A stretch of DNA of 64,000 nucleotides from Pseudomonas bijieensis (GTDB lineage: Bacteria; Pseudomonadota; Gammaproteobacteria; Pseudomonadales; Pseudomonadaceae), in NCBI RefSeq assembly GCF_013347965.1, contig NZ_CP048810.1, positions 620,001-684,000 of the forward strand, read 5' to 3'. The translations under genes were made by a program, and so were the position numbers. Below, one piece after another: positions 33,738 to 43,454 of the stretch; position 1 is the first letter of the stretch, and each line of letters begins with the position of its first letter. The notes under the pieces were generated by a model. That model saw only the letters and a program-made list of their open reading frames with translations. It searched no databases and had not been told where the DNA came from.

Positions 33738-34928
33738 ATGATGTCCAACGATCCTATTGTCATCGTCAGCGCCGTCCGCACCCCCATGGGCGGCTTTCAA
33801 GGTGAATTGAAAAGCCTCACGGCCCCGCAACTGGGGGCTGCCGCGATCAAGGCGGCGGTAGAACGGGCCGGCATCGCGCCGGGCGCCGTTGAAGAAGTGC
33901 TGTTCGGTTGCGTGCTCGCCGCCGGCCAGGGCCAGGCACCGGCGCGTCAGGCTGCGCTGGGCGCCGGGCTCGACAAGTCGACCCGCTGCACCACGCTCAA
34001 CAAAATGTGCGGTTCGGGCATGGAAGCGACGATCCTTGCCCATGACATGCTCATCGCCGGCAGTGCCGAGGTGGTGGTGGCTGGCGGGATGGAAAGCATG
34101 TCCAACGCGCCGTACCTGCTCGATCGGGCCCGCGGCGGTTACCGCATGGGCCATGGCCGGGTGCTTGACCATATGTTCCTCGACGGCCTGGAAGACGCCT
34201 ATGACAAAGGTCGGCTGATGGGCACCTTCGCCGAAGATTGCGCCGAGGCCAATGGCTTCAGTCGCGAGGCCCAGGATGCCTTCGCTATCGCCTCAACTAC
34301 CCGCGCCCAGCAGGCGATCAAGGACGGCAGCTTCGACGCCGAGATCGTGCCGTTGCAGGTCATGGTCGGCAAGGAACAAGTGACCGTGCGCCACGACGAG
34401 CAGCCGCCCAAGGCGCGGATCGACAAGATCGCCTCACTCAAACCGGCATTCCGCGAGGGCGGCACGGTGACGGCGGCCAACGCCAGTTCGATTTCCGATG
34501 GCGCCGCTGCCCTGGTGCTGATGCGCCAGAGCCAGGCGGTCCAGCGTGGCCTCAAGCCTCTGGCGGTTATTCACGGCCATGCGGCGTTTGCCGATACACC
34601 GAGTCTGTTCCCCACCGCGCCGATCGGTGCCGTGAAGAAACTGATGCAAAAGACCGGCTGGTCGCTGGATCAAGTCGATCTGTTCGAAGTCAACGAAGCC
34701 TTTGCCGTGGTGGGCCTGGTGACCATGAGCAAGTTGGAAATTGCCCATGACAAGGTCAACGTCCATGGCGGCGCCTGTGCGCTGGGCCACCCGATTGGCG
34801 CGTCTGGCGCGCGGATCCTGGTAACCCTGTTGTCAGCCCTGCGCCAGAAAGGCCTGAAGCGCGGCGTTGCGGCGATCTGCATCGGCGGCGGCGAAGCCAC
34901 GGCCATGGCTGTCGAATGCCTGTACTAA
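33738..34928 (+). CDS. Acetyl-CoA C-acyltransferase (thiolase)
   Basis: 396 residues. The acyl-binding cysteine is in NKMCGSGMEA, and the catalytic C-terminal motifs are NVHGGACALGHPIGASGAR and CIGGGEATAM. It cleaves 2-methylacetoacetyl-CoA or acetoacetyl-CoA with CoA, the last step of the isoleucine branch. AGGAGG lies just before the ATG pair. Third gene of the operon. Confidence 0.93.
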   Translation: MMSNDPIVIVSAVRTPMGGFQGELKSLTAPQLGAAAIKAAVERAGIAPGAVEEVLFGCVLAAGQGQAPARQAALGAGLDKSTRCTTLNKMCGSGMEATILAHDMLIAGSAEVVVAGGMESMSNAPYLLDRARGGYRMGHGRVLDHMFLDGLEDAYDKGRLMGTFAEDCAEANGFSREAQDAFAIASTTRAQQAIKDGSFDAEIVPLQVMVGKEQVTVRHDEQPPKARIDKIASLKPAFREGGTVTAANASSISDGAAALVLMRQSQAVQRGLKPLAVIHGHAAFADTPSLFPTAPIGAVKKLMQKTGWSLDQVDLFEVNEAFAVVGLVTMSKLEIAHDKVNVHGGACALGHPIGASGARILVTLLSALRQKGLKRGVAAICIGGGEATAMAVECLY

Positions 34929-34937
34929 GGAATCACC

Positions 34938-36065
34938 ATGCTCCCGACTGAAGAACAGACGCAAATCCGTGACATGGCCCGGCAATTCGCCCAAGAGCGC
35001 TTGAAACCGTTCGCCGCTGAATGGGACCGTGAGCACCGTTTCCCCAGGGAAGCCATCGGTGACATGGCCGAACTGGGCTTTTTCGGCATGCTGGTGCCGG
35101 AGCAGTGGGGCGGTTGTGACACCGGTTACCTGGCCTATGCCATGACCCTGGAGGAAATCGCCGCCGGCGACGGCGCGTGCTCGACCATCATGAGCGTGCA
35201 TAACTCGGTGGGCTGCGTGCCGATCCTCAAGTTTGGCAGCGATGAGCAGAAGGCGAAATTCCTCACGCCCCTGGCCAGTGGCGCGATGCTCGGCGCCTTT
35301 GCCCTGACCGAGCCCCAGGCCGGTTCGGACGCCAGCAGCCTCAAGACTCGGGCGCGGCTGGAGGGCGATCATTACGTGCTCAATGGCTGCAAGCAGTTCA
35401 TCACGTCGGGGCAGAACGCCGGGCTGGTGATTGTGTTCGCGGTGACCGATCCGAGTGCCGGCAAGCGTGGTATCAGTGCGTTCATCGTCCCGACCGATTC
35501 GCCGGGCTACAGCGTGGCGCGGGTCGAAGACAAACTCGGCCAGCACGCGTCCGACACTTGCCAGATCCTCTTTGAGGATGTGAAGGTGCCACTGGCTAAT
35601 CGCCTGGGGGAGGAGGGTGAGGGCTACAAGATCGCCCTGGCGAACCTCGAAGGCGGCCGAGTGGGCATCGCCGCGCAAGCGGTGGGCATGGCCCGCGCTG
35701 CGTTCGAGGCGGCCCGTGACTACGCCCGGGAGCGCGCCAGCTTTGGCAAGCCGATCATCGAGCACCAGGCCGTGGCGTTCCGTCTGGCCGACATGGCGAC
35801 CCAGATCGCCGTGGCCCGGCAAATGGTGCATTACGCCGCCGCGCTGCGGGACAACGGCCAGCCGGCGTTGGTGGAAGCGTCCATGGCCAAGCTGTTCGCC
35901 TCGGAAATGGCTGAAAAGGTCTGTTCCATGGCGTTGCAGACCCTGGGCGGTTACGGTTACCTCAACGACTTCCCGCTGGAGCGTATCTACCGCGACGTGC
36001 GGGTCTGCCAGATCTACGAAGGCACCAGCGACATTCAGCGCATGGTCATTTCGCGCAATCTTTGA
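34938..36065 (+). CDS. Acyl-CoA dehydrogenase, probable short/branched-chain type
   Basis: 375 residues. FAD-binding stretches [13 protein letters not shown] and FITSG; the catalytic base is the glutamate in [12 protein letters not shown] near the C terminus. In this operon it would oxidise 2-methylbutyryl-CoA to tiglyl-CoA, passing electrons to ETF. Nine bases separate it from the thiolase gene. About as long as usual for the family. Confidence 0.92.
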   Translation: MLPTEEQTQIRDMARQFAQERLKPFAAEWDREHRFPREAIGDMAELGFFGMLVPEQWGGCDTGYLAYAMTLEEIAAGDGACSTIMSVHNSVGCVPILKFGSDEQKAKFLTPLASGAMLGAFALTEPQAGSDASSLKTRARLEGDHYVLNGCKQFITSGQNAGLVIVFAVTDPSAGKRGISAFIVPTDSPGYSVARVEDKLGQHASDTCQILFEDVKVPLANRLGEEGEGYKIALANLEGGRVGIAAQAVGMARAAFEAARDYARERASFGKPIIEHQAVAFRLADMATQIAVARQMVHYAAALRDNGQPALVEASMAKLFASEMAEKVCSMALQTLGGYGYLNDFPLERIYRDVRVCQIYEGTSDIQRMVISRNL

Positions 36066-36078
36066 ACAGGAGTCCTGC

Positions 36079-36852
36079 ATGAGCTACGAAACGATTTTAT
36101 TGGAGATCAAGGACCGCGTTGGCCTGATCACCCTCAACCGCCCCCAGGCCTTGAACGCCTTGAATGCGCAGATCGTCAGCGAGCTGAACCAGGCGCTGGA
36201 CAGCCTGGAAGCCGATCCGAAGATTGGCTGCATCGTGCTGACCGGCTCGAAAAAAGCCTTTGCCGCCGGTGCTGACATCAAGGAAATGGCCGAGCTGACC
36301 TACCCGCAGATCTACCTGGACGACCTGTTCAGCGACAGCGATCGCGTGGCTAACCGGCGCAAGCCGATCATCGCGGCGGTGAACGGTTTCGCCTTGGGCG
36401 GTGGCTGCGAGCTGGCGTTGATGTGTGATTTCATCCTGGCCGGCGACAATGCCAAGTTCGGCCAGCCGGAGGTCAACCTCGGCGTGCTGCCGGGCATGGG
36501 CGGCACTCAGCGCCTGACCCGGGCGGTGGGCAAGGCCAAGGCCATGGAAATGTGCCTGACCGGGCGCTTCATCGACGCGGTGGAAGCCGAGCGCTGCGGC
36601 ATCGTCGCACGCATCGTGCCGGCTGATGAACTGCTGGATGAGGCCCTGAAAACGGCGGCGTTGATCGCCTCCAAGTCGGTGCCCATCAGCATGATGGTCA
36701 AGGAAAGCGTCAACCGCGCCTTTGAAGTCAGCTTGTCCGAAGGTGTGCGCTTCGAGCGCCGGGTATTCCACGCGGCGTTTGCGACACAGGATCAGAAGGA
36801 AGGCATGGCGGCATTCGTGGCCAAGCGGGCGGCGGAGTTTCAGGATAAGTAA
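36079..36852 (+). CDS. Enoyl-CoA hydratase
   Basis: 257 residues from ATG 36079 (ACAGGAG upstream). Crotonase fold with AAGADIKEM, oxyanion-hole [15 protein letters not shown] and the catalytic glutamates in [16 protein letters not shown]. Hydrates tiglyl-CoA or similar enoyl-CoA between the dehydrogenase and SDR steps encoded in the same operon. Last gene; four REPs follow. Confidence 0.93.
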   Translation: MSYETILLEIKDRVGLITLNRPQALNALNAQIVSELNQALDSLEADPKIGCIVLTGSKKAFAAGADIKEMAELTYPQIYLDDLFSDSDRVANRRKPIIAAVNGFALGGGCELALMCDFILAGDNAKFGQPEVNLGVLPGMGGTQRLTRAVGKAKAMEMCLTGRFIDAVEAERCGIVARIVPADELLDEALKTAALIASKSVPISMMVKESVNRAFEVSLSEGVRFERRVFHAAFATQDQKEGMAAFVAKRAAEFQDK

Positions 36853-36871
36853 TGCGGCGTCATTACTGCCG

Positions 36872-37100
36872 CCATCGCGAGCAGGCTCGCTCCCACATTG
36901 GATCTGCTGTGAACACAAAATTTATGTTCGCCTAAGACTCAGTGTGGGAGCGAGCTTGCTCGCGAAGGCGGTGGCACATTCAACATTGATGCAAGCTGAC
37001 CCAGCGCTTTCGCGAGCAAGCCCGCTCCCACATGGGATCTGGAGTGCATTCAGCATCTGCATACACCACCAAACCTGTGGGAGCGAGCCTGCTCGCGATG
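36872..37100. repeat. Four alternating REP sequences between convergent operons
   Basis: Copies at 36872-36897 (inverted), 36942-36966 (direct), 37006-37032 (inverted) and 37075-37100 (direct). They fill the 260-base gap between the two convergent branched-chain acyl-CoA operons and could stabilise both mRNA 3' ends and block read-through. Confidence 0.9.
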
Positions 37101-37112
37101 CTTTTTCAGCCA

Positions 37113-38264
37113 TCACACCAGGTAGTTCTTCAACTCCCGGGCAATGACCATCCGTTGTATTTCGCTCGACCCTTCATAGATCTGGGTAATCCGCGCATCG
37201 CGGTAGTAGCGCTCCACCGGATAATCCTCGAGATATCCATAACCACCATGAATCTGTATCGCCGAGGAGCAGACTTTCTCGGCCATTTCCGAGGCGAACA
37301 GCTTGGCTTGGGAGGCCTCGGACAGGCACGGTTTGCCGGCGCTGCGCAGGCGAGCGGCGTGGAGGATGAGCAGACGGGTGGCGTTGATGCGGGTGTGCAT
37401 GTCGGCCAGCAGGTTGGCGATGCTCTGGTGCTCGATGATCGGCTTGTCGAACTGCACGCGATCGCGCGCGTAGGCCAGCGCTGCTTCAAATGCGGCACGG
37501 GCGATGCCCAAGGCTTGCGCCGCGATGCCGATGCGGCCGCCTTCCAGGTTGGACAGGGCAATCGCCAGGCCTTTGCCGCGCGCGCCCAGCAGGTTGGCCT
37601 CGGGGATGGCGCAGTTGTTCAAGGTCACGGCGCAGGTATCCGAAGCACGGATGCCCATTTTGTGTTCGGTGCGATCGACGATGAAACCCGCTGTATCGGT
37701 GGGCACCAGGAACGCTGAAATGCCTTTCTTGCCCAGCTCCGGGTCCGTCACGGCGAACACGATTGCCAGCTTCGCCCGCTTGCCATTGCTGACGAACTGC
37801 TTGGCGCCGTTGATCACCCACTGGCCATCGCGCAATTCGGCGCGGGTGCGCAGGTTGTGGGCTTCGGAGCCGGCCTGGGGCTCGGTCAGGCAGAAGCAGC
37901 CAATGGCCTGGCCACTGGCGAGCTCGGCCAGCCAGGTCTGCTTTTGTTCATCGGTGCCGAAATTCAGGACCGGCCCGCAACCTACCGAGTTGTGGATGCT
38001 CATCAGGGCCCCGGTGGCACCGTCACCGGCGGAAATTTCCTCCACCGCCAGGGCATAGGCCACGTAGTCGACGTAAGTACCGCCCCATTCTTCCGGCACC
38101 ACCATCCCCAACAGGCCCAGTTCGCCCATCTTCGCTACCAGGCCGTCGTCAATCCAGCCGGCCTTTTCCCACGCCTGGGCATGGGGGGCGATTTCACCAC
38201 GGGCGAAGTCCCGGGCCATGTCGCGGATCATCACTTGTTCTTCGGTCAGTTCGAGGTCGTGCAT
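37113..38264 (-). CDS. Acyl-CoA dehydrogenase, probable isobutyryl-CoA dehydrogenase
   Basis: 383 residues. [18 protein letters not shown] and the catalytic glutamate in [12 protein letters not shown] are present. It pairs with a 3-hydroxyisobutyryl-CoA hydrolase three bases upstream in the same minus-strand operon, so the valine branch (isobutyryl-CoA to methacrylyl-CoA) is the best assignment. It is related to, but clearly distinct from, the dehydrogenase at 34938. Confidence 0.9.
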   Translation of the reverse strand: MHDLELTEEQVMIRDMARDFARGEIAPHAQAWEKAGWIDDGLVAKMGELGLLGMVVPEEWGGTYVDYVAYALAVEEISAGDGATGALMSIHNSVGCGPVLNFGTDEQKQTWLAELASGQAIGCFCLTEPQAGSEAHNLRTRAELRDGQWVINGAKQFVSNGKRAKLAIVFAVTDPELGKKGISAFLVPTDTAGFIVDRTEHKMGIRASDTCAVTLNNCAIPEANLLGARGKGLAIALSNLEGGRIGIAAQALGIARAAFEAALAYARDRVQFDKPIIEHQSIANLLADMHTRINATRLLILHAARLRSAGKPCLSEASQAKLFASEMAEKVCSSAIQIHGGYGYLEDYPVERYYRDARITQIYEGSSEIQRMVIARELKNYLV

Positions 38265-38267
38265 GGC

Positions 38268-39374
38268 TCAGTTCCCGTGGTCGTCGAAGCCGTCGAAGAA
38301 ACTCGCCACGTGGTTGGCGTCCAGCGCCTCCAGGGTCGGCGGGTTCCAGCGCGGGTTCTTGTCTTTGTCGATCAGCAAGGCGCGCACGCCTTCGATCAGG
38401 TCACCGCGTTCGAACCATTGCCGGTCCAGATGCAGTTCCAGGGCAAAACAGTCTTCCAGGCTCAAATGCCGACCGCGCCGCAGCATCTCCAGGGTCACGG
38501 CCATGGCCAGGGGAGAACGGCTGTCCAAGAGGTCGGCGGTCTTCAGCGCCCATTCGTGGCTGTTGGCGACAGTGACCTGGCGCAATTGCTCGACCATGCT
38601 TGGCACATCGGGCAAGGCAAAGAAATGATCGATGGCCGACCGCAAGTCAGCCAGGGGCGGCGCAGGCAGCTGTTGCTGGCCGAGCTTGGCCAGCAGGCTT
38701 TGCAGGTCCTTGAGCGGCGTGTCGTGCCACTCAAGCCGATCGAGACGTTCGTCGAGTTGCTTGAGCTTGCGACTGTCGAGGTACCAGTCGGCCAACCCGC
38801 AATACAATGCATCGGCGGCGCGGATCTGCACGCCGCTGACCCCCAGGTAGATCCCCAGCTCACCGGGAATGCGCGGCAGGAAATAGCTGCCGCCCACGTC
38901 CGGGAAATACCCGATGGCGACTTCCGGCATGCCCAGGCGACTGCGTTCGGTCACCACCCGCAGGTCGGCGCCTTGTACCAGGCCCATGCCGCCGCCCAGG
39001 ACGAAGCCGTCCATCAAGGCGAGGATCGGTTTGCGGTAGTGGTGGATCGTCAGGTCGAGGGCGTATTCCTCGACGAAGAAATCTTCATGCAGGGTGTCGT
39101 CCTGCTTGTGGCTGTCGTACAGCGAGCGGATATCACCGCCGGCGCAGAAGGCCTTGTCACCGGTGCCACGCAATACCACGGCGCGGATCTGCGGGTCGAG
39201 TGCCCAGGTATCGAGTTGTTGCTGCAAGCTGCGCACCATGCCCAGGGTGAGGGCATTGAGGCCGGCGGGTCGATTCAGGGTCAAGTGCCCAATGTGATTG
39301 CGAACGTCGACCAGCACCTCATAGGCCGCGGTTTCGCTGGTTTGCGCGGCTTGTGATGAAACCTGAGCAGTCAT
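38268..39374 (-). CDS. 3-hydroxyisobutyryl-CoA hydrolase-like crotonase
   Basis: 368 residues from ATG 39374 (GGGAGTTAG upstream); the frame runs further without a good site. The crotonase fold is longer than a hydratase: CAGGDIRSLYD, GFVLGGGMGL, PEVAIGYFPDVGGSYFLPR and a C-terminal extension with DKDKNPRWNPPTLE. This is the HIBYL-CoA hydrolase pattern, which releases 3-hydroxyisobutyrate from its CoA ester in valine breakdown. First gene of the two-gene operon. Confidence 0.9.
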   Translation of the reverse strand: MTAQVSSQAAQTSETAAYEVLVDVRNHIGHLTLNRPAGLNALTLGMVRSLQQQLDTWALDPQIRAVVLRGTGDKAFCAGGDIRSLYDSHKQDDTLHEDFFVEEYALDLTIHHYRKPILALMDGFVLGGGMGLVQGADLRVVTERSRLGMPEVAIGYFPDVGGSYFLPRIPGELGIYLGVSGVQIRAADALYCGLADWYLDSRKLKQLDERLDRLEWHDTPLKDLQSLLAKLGQQQLPAPPLADLRSAIDHFFALPDVPSMVEQLRQVTVANSHEWALKTADLLDSRSPLAMAVTLEMLRRGRHLSLEDCFALELHLDRQWFERGDLIEGVRALLIDKDKNPRWNPPTLEALDANHVASFFDGFDDHGN

Positions 39375-39440
39375 CGCTAACTCCCTGCTTTTATTCTTCT
39401 TTATGAATTGTGTCGCGCGTATCCGTTCAGGATCGTACCA

Positions 39441-39459
39441 GTGCAAATTTGCATTGCAC
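39441..39459. promoter_or_regulatory. Dyad upstream of the valine operon
   Basis: GTGCAA-N7-TTGCAC at 39441-39459 contains the perfect 12-base palindrome TGCAAATTTGCA (39442-39453). It lies 67 bases before the ATG at 39374. It looks like a repressor or activator site, but the binding protein is unknown. Confidence 0.45.
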
Positions 39460-39508
39460 AACCGGGATACGTGCAGGTCCTGTCTGCATATTTATAGCAG
39501 CCACAGGC

Positions 39509-40216
39509 TCAACCGCGACCAGAGAGAACCTCCGTGATGCTGCGGCGCTTGGCATTTCGCTCGCTGGCGTGGATCAACTGCTCGAGATCTTCTGGCGTGA
39601 CGTCAAAGAATGCTTCCATTTCCGCCAGGGCCAGTTTCAGGTCTTCGGCCGTGATGGCGTGCCGGTCGACGGGAGAGTGGTCAGCCGGTATGACGGCCAC
39701 CGGTTCACTGGTGCGCTTTGGATAGCGCACCCGGGTCAGATTGTTGTAGGCCAGCGCAAAGGCGAGCAGTCCGGAGCCGGCCAGCATGGCCGCGCCTACG
39801 GCCTGCCAGTCCAGGGCGATGATGGACGGGGCGGCCAGCACCAACGTTGCCGCCAGGGCGCCTGCCGGTGGGTGCAGGCAGCGCAGCCAGCACATCAACA
39901 CCAGCGCCATGCCAGCCGCCAGGCAGGCGCTGCCCAGCGTGCGGCCCAGTACATGGGCCACCAGCAGCGCGACGACCGACGCACACAGGTAGCCGCCGAC
40001 AATCGACCAGGGCTGGGCGAGCGCGCCCGAGGACACCGCAAACAACAATACAGCCGAGGCGCCGAGGGGGCCGATCAGGTGTTGCGCCACCTCAAGACCG
40101 AATACCTGTCCACAAAGCCAGACACTGAACATCGTCCCCAACGCCATGCCGATGGCGGCGCGGCTCCATTCGGTGGGACGGGTATTGATAGCGGCGGGGA
40201 ACCAGCGAGAAAGCAT
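39509..40216 (-). CDS. HPP-family integral membrane protein
   Basis: 235 residues from ATG 40216; a TTG at 40231 would add five. Four to five membrane helices in residues about 15-170, with the family signature HPPAGALAATLV, then a charged cytoplasmic tail ending RSITEVLSGRG. Some HPP proteins are linked to nitrite transport in plastids, but bacterial roles are not settled. No weighty neighbour link; ugd lies upstream. Confidence 0.85.
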   Translation of the reverse strand: MLSRWFPAAINTRPTEWSRAAIGMALGTMFSVWLCGQVFGLEVAQHLIGPLGASAVLLFAVSSGALAQPWSIVGGYLCASVVALLVAHVLGRTLGSACLAAGMALVLMCWLRCLHPPAGALAATLVLAAPSIIALDWQAVGAAMLAGSGLLAFALAYNNLTRVRYPKRTSEPVAVIPADHSPVDRHAITAEDLKLALAEMEAFFDVTPEDLEQLIHASERNAKRRSITEVLSGRG

Positions 40217-40240
40217 TAAACGAAAATCCAAAAAACGAAC

Positions 40241-40279
40241 AAAAAAAGGGGCTTACGGGTGAGTCCCAGAAAGCCCTTT
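40241..40279 (-). terminator. Rho-independent terminator of ugd
   Basis: On the minus strand AAAGGGCTT pairs with AAGCCCCTTT across a 15-18 base loop, followed by a run of seven T. It lies 115 bases past the ugd stop and before the HPP gene, in the 177-base gap between them. Confidence 0.75.
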
Positions 40280-40393
40280 AAATGTTCCAACAGTTGGGGG
40301 AGGAACGCTGCACAGTGTGCCGTTCACAACCATTGGTTACAAATTCATATTAATGCTGATTGAGTGCATTAATTTTGAGGTATCGCTCAGGGC

Positions 40394-41773
40394 TCAAGCA
40401 CTTCTCGAGGGCCGGAACCATGTTTGCTGGGCAACGGGCAGGTTGCGCGACTGCCCGCGACCCATCGGGAAATAAGTAAAACCCTTGTCGGCCATGCGCT
40501 CCGGATCGAACAGGTTGCGACCGTCGAAAATCACCGGGGCCTTGAGCCGTTGCTGGATCAGGTTGAAATCCGGCGCCTTGAAGGGCTGCCATTCGGTGCA
40601 GATGACCAGCGCGTCGGCCCCCGGCAACACCGATTCCGGCGTGCCCATCAGCATGAGTCGGGGCTCGTCGGGGTAGAGCAACTGCGTCTGCTGCATGGCT
40701 TCCGGGTCGAATGCGCGGACGCTGGCACCTGCGGCCCAAAGCGATTCCAGCAGGGTGCGGCTCGGTGCATCGCGCATATCGTCGGTGTTGGGCTTGAACG
40801 CCAAGCCCCACAGCGCGAAGGTCTTGCCGCGCAGATCGCCCTGGTAAAACGCGTTGATCCGCTCGAACAGCTTGTGTTTCTGCCGTCCGTTGATGGCTTC
40901 CACCGCTTGCAACAGGTCGCTGGAGCAGTGGGCCTGCTCGGCGGTGTGGATCAGGGCACGCATGTCCTTGGGAAAGCATGAGCCGCCGTAGCCGCATCCC
41001 GGGTAAATGAAGTGATAGCCGATGCGCGAGTCGGCGCCGATGCCCAGGCGCACGGATTCGATGTCGGCCCCCAAGTGTTCGGCCAGTTCGGCGATCTGGT
41101 TGATGAAGCTGATCTTGGTCGCCAGCATGCCGTTGGCGGCGTATTTGGTCAGTTCGGCGCTGCGCAGGTCCATGAACAGGACCCGGTCGTGGTTGCGGTT
41201 GAACGGGGCGTACAGGTCGCGCATGGTTTCGCGCACTTCATCGCGCTCGCAGCCGATCACGATGCGATCCGGACGACGGCAATCGGCGACCGCCGAGCCT
41301 TCCTTGAGGAATTCGGGGTTGGAGACGATATCGAACTGCAGCAGGCGACTGGCCTTGAGCAGGCATTTGTCGATGTGCGCCCGCAGAACATCGCCAGTGC
41401 CCACCGGCACGGTGGACTTCTCCACCACAATGACTGGTAGCTCGCGGTAGCGGGCGATGGCCTCGCCGACGGCCAGGACCTGGGCCAGGTCAGCGCTGCC
41501 ATCGTCGCGGGATGGTGTGCCCACGGCGATAAACAGCACTTGGCCGTGCTGCACGGCGAGTTGTTCGTCACAGGTGAAGTGCAAGCGTCCGGCCTCCAGG
41601 CCTTCACGCACCAGCGCGGCGAGACCGGGTTCGAAAATACTCACCTGGCCTTGGCTCAGGCTTTCCACCTTGCGCTCGTCGATGTCCATGCACACCACGT
41701 CATGGCCCACCTCGGCCAACACCGCGGCTTGCACCAAACCTACGTAGCCACTTCCGAATACACTGATTTTCAT
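40394..41773 (-). CDS. ugd: UDP-glucose 6-dehydrogenase
   Basis: 459 residues. N-terminal Rossmann motif FGSGYVGLVQAAVLAE, the catalytic cysteine in GYGGSCFPKD, and FALWGLAFKPNTDDMRD of the UDP-binding domain. Oxidises UDP-glucose to UDP-glucuronate with two NAD. The product is the likely substrate of the epimerase at 27336, 12 kb away. Complete, with a terminator downstream. Confidence 0.95.
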   Translation of the reverse strand: MKISVFGSGYVGLVQAAVLAEVGHDVVCMDIDERKVESLSQGQVSIFEPGLAALVREGLEAGRLHFTCDEQLAVQHGQVLFIAVGTPSRDDGSADLAQVLAVGEAIARYRELPVIVVEKSTVPVGTGDVLRAHIDKCLLKASRLLQFDIVSNPEFLKEGSAVADCRRPDRIVIGCERDEVRETMRDLYAPFNRNHDRVLFMDLRSAELTKYAANGMLATKISFINQIAELAEHLGADIESVRLGIGADSRIGYHFIYPGCGYGGSCFPKDMRALIHTAEQAHCSSDLLQAVEAINGRQKHKLFERINAFYQGDLRGKTFALWGLAFKPNTDDMRDAPSRTLLESLWAAGASVRAFDPEAMQQTQLLYPDEPRLMLMGTPESVLPGADALVICTEWQPFKAPDFNLIQQRLKAPVIFDGRNLFDPERMADKGFTYFPMGRGQSRNLPVAQQTWFRPSRSA

Positions 41774-41870
41774 GGCGGATTCCCTGGGTCATTCCGAGCG
41801 GGCGACATGCACAACCAGCGTTCGCCGCAGTGCGCTTGGCTCAGAATAAGTCGGGGATATTGCAGTTCAC

Positions 41871-42806
41871 TTACAGTCCGCTGATGTCTTGTGTCGGCAA
41901 TCGGTACGCTGCTGGCAGTTGCGCGACGAACTCGCCGACCACTTCCCGGGTCAAGCTGACAATGTCTTCCACTCTTTCCATTCCGGCACCGGTGCGCCAA
42001 CTGGCTACGATGTCCATGACCGATGGCAGCGGCACGCCGTCCACTAAGGTCAATGTGCCTTGGGTCAGTTCGCCGACAACCAACGCCGCGGGCATGGCAC
42101 CGATGCCGAAGCCATCGCGAACCAGGCGGGTGATGGCCGACGCGGAGTTCACACAGTTGATGCGGGGCGAGACGATGTTGGCTGAATGCAGCAGGTTGAG
42201 AATGTCCTGGTGGGGCCGCGAGTTGCGCGAGAACGTCACGATGCGCTCCTGGGACAAGTCCTCCAGCGACGCATAGGATCGGTCATAGGGGGAACCAGTG
42301 CGAACCACCCAGTGCATCGGGTAGCGAGTCAGCAGTGTATTGCGCACGCTGTCCAGGCGCAGGATGTCGGTCTGGAAAATGATGTCCTGGTAGCCTTTCT
42401 CCAATTGTGAGCACAGGTTGCTCGCGGTGTCGGCCGACAGCTCGATTTCCAGGGCTGGGTAGTATTCCATCAGGCGTGTCACCAAGGGGCTGAGCCAGGT
42501 GTGGATCACCGTATCCATTGCCCCGATGCGGATCCGGCCGCGTACCTGGCGTGGATCCTTGATCACGGCTTTCATGCTTTGCATGGTGTCCATGATGCGC
42601 TCGGCGTATTCCAGCACGCGCTGGCCTTCGGAGGTCAGCGATACGCCTTTGGAATCGCGCACGAACAGGCGCACGCCCATTTCGTCCTCCAGGGCCGCGA
42701 TCCGGCTGGAAATGGACGCCTGGGTGGTGAACAGCTTTTCGGCGGTGAGACGAAAGCTCTTCAGGCGGGCAACCCAGACGAAGGTTTCGAGAAACTTGAT
42801 GTTCAC
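41871..42806 (-). CDS. LysR-family regulator, paralogue 1
   Basis: 311 residues from GTG 42806 (AAGGAAACG upstream). N-terminal helix-turn-helix (about 3-62, FRLTAEKLFTTQASISSRIAALE) and a LysR substrate-binding domain (about 90-290). It is a close paralogue of the LysR at 44350: both share MDTVIHTWLSPL, LNLL and VRDGFGIGA/IRDGFGIGA. Last of four minus-strand genes; probably controls this catabolic unit or its divergent half. Confidence 0.92.
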   Translation of the reverse strand: MNIKFLETFVWVARLKSFRLTAEKLFTTQASISSRIAALEDEMGVRLFVRDSKGVSLTSEGQRVLEYAERIMDTMQSMKAVIKDPRQVRGRIRIGAMDTVIHTWLSPLVTRLMEYYPALEIELSADTASNLCSQLEKGYQDIIFQTDILRLDSVRNTLLTRYPMHWVVRTGSPYDRSYASLEDLSQERIVTFSRNSRPHQDILNLLHSANIVSPRINCVNSASAITRLVRDGFGIGAMPAALVVGELTQGTLTLVDGVPLPSVMDIVASWRTGAGMERVEDIVSLTREVVGEFVAQLPAAYRLPTQDISGL

Positions 42807-42873
42807 TTGGGCGTTTCCTTGGCGCTGGCTTAGAAACCGTGGCGAGGGGGGATCTAGGTTAGTTTCATGTTCT

Positions 42874-43413
42874 TCACTGCTGGGTATTGGCCAAGTACCG
42901 AACTACCTCCTTCATCTCGCCCAAATCCGGCGCGTTATCAATAATCGCTTCAGGCCTACACCATGGATAGTCCAACTTCGATACCCAGGCCATGATCATC
43001 GGCAGATCGGTCGCCGGCAGGGTCTTCATGTGTTCGATGGTGATGGTCAGTTGCTCGGCCAGTCTCGACGCTGGATCGAACTGCCAGTCATACAGGCCAC
43101 AACCGACACGTGCTTCACCGCTGCTTTTGTCTGACATCGCCACCAGCCATTTGCACTCGAACGCCTCTGTGTTGGCGGGCGGAGGGGCGGCCAGGCAGAA
43201 CGTGTAGACATTTTCGAAGGTCTGGCCAAAGCGACTGACCAACACGTCGCCAATGGCGGTACGGCCTTCGACGTGGGCGGGAAACGCGATGGAACCGGTG
43301 CGCACGACCATGTCCAGAATAGCCGCCGGTGTAAAGGCCTGGGCCAGCAGGTGAGGGCGGTTGCCGTCCTTGGCGTGGATGTACTGTTGAATCGATCGCT
43401 GAGCGGTGTTCAT
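42874..43413 (-). CDS. SnoaL-like protein of the DUF1445 cluster
   Basis: 179 residues (AAAGGA before ATG 43413). An NTF2/SnoaL-like fold is suggested by the N-terminal helix, GRTAIGDVLVSRFGQTFEN and the following strands; catalytic residues cannot be assigned. The C-terminal part (LPMIMAWVSKLDYPWC) is unusual. It lies 41 bases after the hydro-lyase gene and is probably an enzyme or accessory of the same pathway. Confidence 0.65.
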   Translation of the reverse strand: MNTAQRSIQQYIHAKDGNRPHLLAQAFTPAAILDMVVRTGSIAFPAHVEGRTAIGDVLVSRFGQTFENVYTFCLAAPPPANTEAFECKWLVAMSDKSSGEARVGCGLYDWQFDPASRLAEQLTITIEHMKTLPATDLPMIMAWVSKLDYPWCRPEAIIDNAPDLGEMKEVVRYLANTQQ

Positions 43414-43454
43414 CGCGTGTCCTTTCAGGTTGAAAAACAGCCTTTGTTCGAGGT

